A stretch of 64,000 bases of DNA. It comes from Flavobacterium sp. Root420 (lineage in GTDB: Bacteria > Bacteroidota > Bacteroidia > Flavobacteriales > Flavobacteriaceae). Positions 60,880 to 64,000 of this stretch are shown piece by piece. The stretch is taken from the NCBI RefSeq assembly GCF_001427905.1, contig NZ_LMEF01000005.1, positions 1,184 through 65,183 of the forward strand, written 5' to 3'. Numbering within the stretch: position 1 is the stretch's first letter; every line of letters begins with the position of its first letter. Both the position numbers and the translations under genes were made by a program. The notes under the pieces are model-generated. The model ran no database searches, was not told the origin of the DNA, and saw only the letters and a program-made list of their open reading frames with translations.

Positions 60880-62463
60880 ATGAAAAGAAAAGGGATCATA
60901 TTGCTTATTTTAATATCACTTTACAATGCTGAAATGTTTGGACAGCAGACCAATACCAGTTCAGACAGAATTATAAAAGTGGATTACAATAAAGCTGCCG
61001 GAAAACTAAATACGATGTTCAAAGAATGCATTGGTGCCGGTCGTGCCAATGAAGGATTGCGTGCCGACTGGCAACAGCAACTCGCAATGACCAAAAAAGA
61101 ATGCGATTTTAAATACATCAGAATGCATGGTTTATTGTCTGATGATATGGCGGTTTACAGAGAAGATTCGAAAGGAAATCCGGAATACAATTATCAATAT
61201 ATTGATGTTTTGTATGATTTTATATTGAGCATTAAAATGAAACCTTTTGTAGAATTAGGTTTTATGCCAGAGGCTTTGGCCAGTGGAAAAGAAACGATTT
61301 TTTGGTGGAAAGGAAATGTAACCCCTCCAAAAGATTATAAAAAATGGGAAGACCTAATTCGCAACTTAACACAACATTTCACTGAACGTTACGGAGCCGA
61401 AGAAGTAAAAACCTGGTATTTTGAAGTTTGGAACGAACCTAATCTTTCTCCAGGTTTCTGGACGGGAACACAGACGGACTATTTCAAATTATATGAATAT
61501 GCAGCCCGAGGCATAAAAACAGTAAATCCAGCTTATAAAGTGGGCGGTCCTGCAACAGCAGGCGCGGCCTGGGTTCCGGAAACAATTGATTTTTGTGCTA
61601 AAAACAATGTTCCGTTAGATTTTATTTCGACACATACCTATGGTGTAAAACAAGGTTATCTCGATGAATTTGGAACTTCGGGAACGGTTTTAAACAAAGA
61701 AGATTCAAGTATAAGCGGCGATGTAATTAATTCCCGCAACCAAATTTCGAATTCGGCTAAGCCAAAATTAGAATTGCATTATACGGAATGGAGTTCTTCA
61801 TACACACCGGCAGATCCGGTTCACGACAGTTATCACTCTGCAGCTTATATTCTTCAGAAATTAAAACAAGTTGGTAATGCCGCAAATTCAATGTCGTATT
61901 GGGTTTTCACCGATATTTTTGAAGAACCGGGTCCAAGATTCACCCCTTTTCATGGCGGTTTTGGATTATTGAATACACAGGGAATTAAAAAACCGGCTTA
62001 TTTCTCTTATTCTCTTCTAAATAAACTGGGAGAAACAGAACTTCAGAATAAAGATACCTCTTCATGGGCGGCTAAAAATGCAAAAGGAGATGTTCAGGTT
62101 TTATTCTGGGATTTCACCAATACACATCCGGGCGATAAAGTTTGGAATCAGACCTATTATGTTCAGGATTTGCCTTCTCAATCAAAAGGAACAGTGAAAA
62201 TTGAAGTGGACGGACTTCAAAAAGGGAAATACAATCTGGAGATTTATAAAGTGGGCTATAAAACAAATGATGCTTACGCCGATTATTTAGCCATGAACAA
62301 ACCTAATCAGCTTACTATTGATCAGGTTAAAAAGATTAAGGAACACAATAATGGTGCGCCAATTTTAACTGAAAAAGTAGTAATTGATTCAAAAGGGACG
62401 TACCGTAAAGATTTTAAAATTAACGAAAATGATGTTGTGTTATTCAACTTCGTCAAACAATAA
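60880..62463 (+). CDS. GH39 glycosidase, beta-xylosidase-like
   Basis: 527 residues, signal peptide MKRKGIILLILISLYNAEMFGQ. GH39 barrel: FKYIRMHGLLSDDM, FVELGFMPEALASG, acid/base Glu186 in YFEVWNEPNLSPGFW, GGPATAGAAWVPE, DFISTHTYGV, nucleophile Glu303 in ELHYTEWSSSY, and SYWVFTDIFEEPGP. The C-terminal beta domain carries DVQVLFWDFTNTHPG. Characterised relatives are beta-xylosidases and alpha-L-iduronidases, and the context of alpha-xylosidase-like and GH3 genes favours xylosidase. It is closely coupled to the GH3 gene upstream and lies 34 bp before the next GH3. Confidence 0.92.
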   Translation: MKRKGIILLILISLYNAEMFGQQTNTSSDRIIKVDYNKAAGKLNTMFKECIGAGRANEGLRADWQQQLAMTKKECDFKYIRMHGLLSDDMAVYREDSKGNPEYNYQYIDVLYDFILSIKMKPFVELGFMPEALASGKETIFWWKGNVTPPKDYKKWEDLIRNLTQHFTERYGAEEVKTWYFEVWNEPNLSPGFWTGTQTDYFKLYEYAARGIKTVNPAYKVGGPATAGAAWVPETIDFCAKNNVPLDFISTHTYGVKQGYLDEFGTSGTVLNKEDSSISGDVINSRNQISNSAKPKLELHYTEWSSSYTPADPVHDSYHSAAYILQKLKQVGNAANSMSYWVFTDIFEEPGPRFTPFHGGFGLLNTQGIKKPAYFSYSLLNKLGETELQNKDTSSWAAKNAKGDVQVLFWDFTNTHPGDKVWNQTYYVQDLPSQSKGTVKIEVDGLQKGKYNLEIYKVGYKTNDAYADYLAMNKPNQLTIDQVKKIKEHNNGAPILTEKVVIDSKGTYRKDFKINENDVVLFNFVKQ

Positions 62464-62497
62464 ACTATTAAAAAACCACAAAAAATAAATAAAAAAC

Positions 62498-64000
62498 ATG
62501 AAAAAGAAAATGATATATCTACCGGTTTTTATGGCTTTTGCATTGCTTACTTCTTGTAAAAAAGACGCACAGACCGAAAATTCAAATGCTGTTCAGACAG
62601 AGGAACATCAGGGAAAAGAAATCAGTTCAGAATTTGATGCAGAGATAGACAAATTGGTTTCTCAAATGACATTGGAAGAAAAAATCGGAATGCTGCACGG
62701 GAACAGTATGTTCAGTACCGGTGCGGTAGAACGTTTAGGTATTCCCGAATTAAAAATGGCCGACGGACCTTTAGGAGTTCGTGAAGAAATTTCACGTGAC
62801 AACTGGGCGCCGGCTGGATTAACAAACGATTTTGCAACTTACTACCCTGCAGGGGGAGGTTTGGCTGCAACGTGGAATGCTGAAATGGCATATACTTTCG
62901 GGAACAGTCTTGGACAGGAAATGCGTGCAAGAGATAAAGACATGCTGCTTTCACCGGCAATCAATATTGTAAGAACACCACTTGGAGGAAGAACTTACGA
63001 ATACATGAGTGAAGATCCGTTTTTGAATAAAAAAATCGCGGTACCGGTAGTTGTTGGTTTACAAGACAATGATGTTATGGCTTGTGTGAAACATTTCGCA
63101 GCAAACAATCAGGAAACAAACCGTGATTTTGTTGATGTGCAAATTGACGAGCGTACGCTTCGTGAAATTTATTTGCCAGCGTTTGAAGCGACTATAAAAG
63201 AAGGCCATGCTTATAGTGTAATGGGTGCTTATAATAAATTTAGAGGTGAATATTTATGTGAGAACGATTATATGCTGAATAAAATTCTTCGTGACGAATG
63301 GGGATTTAAAGGTATAGTGGTTTCAGATTGGGCTGCGGTTCATTCAACAGTTAAATCTTTAAAAAGTGGTTTAGATATTGAAATGGGAACACCAAAACCT
63401 TTCAACGAATTTTTCCTTGCTGATAAATTAGTTGCAGCAGCCAAAGCAGGTGAAGTGTCTGAAGCGGAAATTGATATCCATGTAAAAAGAATTTTACGCA
63501 CCTTGTTTCAGGTGAAAGCTATGGGTAGTGCCAGTAAAAACCGTGTTAAAGGAAGTATTTCAACTGAAGCACATTATCAGGATGCTTACAAAATTGCTGC
63601 TGAAGCAATCGTTTTATTGAAAAATGAAAATAACGCATTGCCTTTAAAATTAGACGGAGTAAAATCTATTGCTGTAATTGGAAATAATGCAACAAAGAAA
63701 AATGCTTTAGGCGGATTTGGCGCAGGTGTTAAGACAAAAAGAGAAATTACACCATTAGAAGGTTTGAAAAACAGATTACCATCCTCAATTAAAATTAATT
63801 ATGCTGAAGGTTATTTGGAGCGTTACGATGAAAAAAATAAAGGAAAACTAGGAGATATTACTTTAAACGGACCAGTAACAGTAGATCAGTTGGATCCGGC
63901 AAAAGTGCAGGAAGCTGTTGAAGCTGCAAAGAAATCAGATGTGGCGATCATTTTTGCGGGTTCAAACCGTGATTATGAAACAGAAGCTTCTGACCGCAGA
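62498..64000 (+). CDS. GH3 beta-glucosidase-like lipoprotein (3' truncated by window)
   Basis: Open from the ATG at 62498 to the last base (501 codons, no stop). Lipoprotein signal MKKKMIYLPVFMAFALLTSC, then KKDAQTEN. GH3 barrel: MTLEEKIGMLHG, LKMADGPLGVREE, YYPAGGGLAATWN, LLSPAINIVRTPLGGRTYEYMSEDPFL, VKHFAANNQETNRDF, and the nucleophile Asp277 in GIVVSDWAAVHS. The start of the second domain follows (AAEAIVLLKNENNALPL). It differs clearly from the GH3 at 58718 and is more like BglX-type beta-glucosidases. It belongs to the same run of genes; the end and any endo-acting enzyme lie beyond the window. Confidence 0.9.
   Translation, partial: MKKKMIYLPVFMAFALLTSCKKDAQTENSNAVQTEEHQGKEISSEFDAEIDKLVSQMTLEEKIGMLHGNSMFSTGAVERLGIPELKMADGPLGVREEISRDNWAPAGLTNDFATYYPAGGGLAATWNAEMAYTFGNSLGQEMRARDKDMLLSPAINIVRTPLGGRTYEYMSEDPFLNKKIAVPVVVGLQDNDVMACVKHFAANNQETNRDFVDVQIDERTLREIYLPAFEATIKEGHAYSVMGAYNKFRGEYLCENDYMLNKILRDEWGFKGIVVSDWAAVHSTVKSLKSGLDIEMGTPKPFNEFFLADKLVAAAKAGEVSEAEIDIHVKRILRTLFQVKAMGSASKNRVKGSISTEAHYQDAYKIAAEAIVLLKNENNALPLKLDGVKSIAVIGNNATKKNALGGFGAGVKTKREITPLEGLKNRLPSSIKINYAEGYLERYDEKNKGKLGDITLNGPVTVDQLDPAKVQEAVEAAKKSDVAIIFAGSNRDYETEASDRR

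Overview
The window comes from a member of the Bacteroidota, very probably a Flavobacterium. The evidence is AT-rich DNA, start regions without purine-rich ribosome binding sites, promoter -7 elements of the TAnnTTTG type, seven type IX secretion system (T9SS) substrates, Sus-type glycan uptake proteins, and dispersed hairpin repeats of the kind common in flavobacterial intergenic regions. No rRNA, tRNA, CRISPR array or transposase was found.

Layout. (1) 1-12213: four tandem genes (the first cut by the window edge) for large secreted proteins. They share a C-terminal module of roughly 500-560 residues and a T9SS type C-like tail, but carry different N-terminal heads: a 14-repeat delta-60 propeller-like array, an outer-surface head with three nearly identical Ig-like repeats, and a glycine-rich head. 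(2) 12275-21270: mostly housekeeping genes, namely a JmjC/cupin-8 protein, bioB, a small membrane protein, ribF, a secreted reprolysin-like metalloprotease, a ComF-type phosphoribosyltransferase and glycyl-tRNA synthetase. (3) 21271-25546: signalling. A LytTR regulator with an altered receiver lies behind a 12-bp direct repeat phased at 20 bp; then come a tiny exported protein and a TPR sensor kinase overlapping its NarL-like response regulator. (4) 25630-27721: thiL, then a decaying MntA/HepT toxin-antitoxin pair with the toxin gene broken, and a GC-rich structured element of unknown function. (5) 27722-41166: a large choice-of-anchor-L adhesin-like protein with a T9SS type B tail, pfkB, two DinB proteins, a WYL regulator, a small zinc-ribbon membrane protein and a very large fibronectin III/GEVED surface protein. 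(6) 41407-43203: lepA. (7) 43368-64000: a polysaccharide utilization locus. Two tandem degenerate-Nudix (NrtR/AraR-type) regulators lie divergent from susC, susD, a PKD lipoprotein, and then GH2, GH31, GH97, GH3, GH39 and a second GH3 that runs off the window.

How the locus would work: the SusC/SusD pair and the PKD lipoprotein would capture and import an oligosaccharide at the outer membrane. The exo-acting enzymes (beta-galactosidase-like GH2, alpha-xylosidase-like GH31, inverting alpha-glucosidase-like GH97, beta-xylosidase/glucosidase-like GH3 and GH39) would strip it to monosaccharides. The mix suggests a branched, xylose-containing hemicellulose such as xyloglucan fragments, but no endo-acting enzyme is visible before the window ends, so the substrate is an inference.

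Start codons deserve attention. For bioB, ribF and the metalloprotease, a TAnnTTTG promoter element overlaps or lies inside the longest open frame, and for the cupin-8 protein a transcription terminator does. In all four cases an internal start is preferred.
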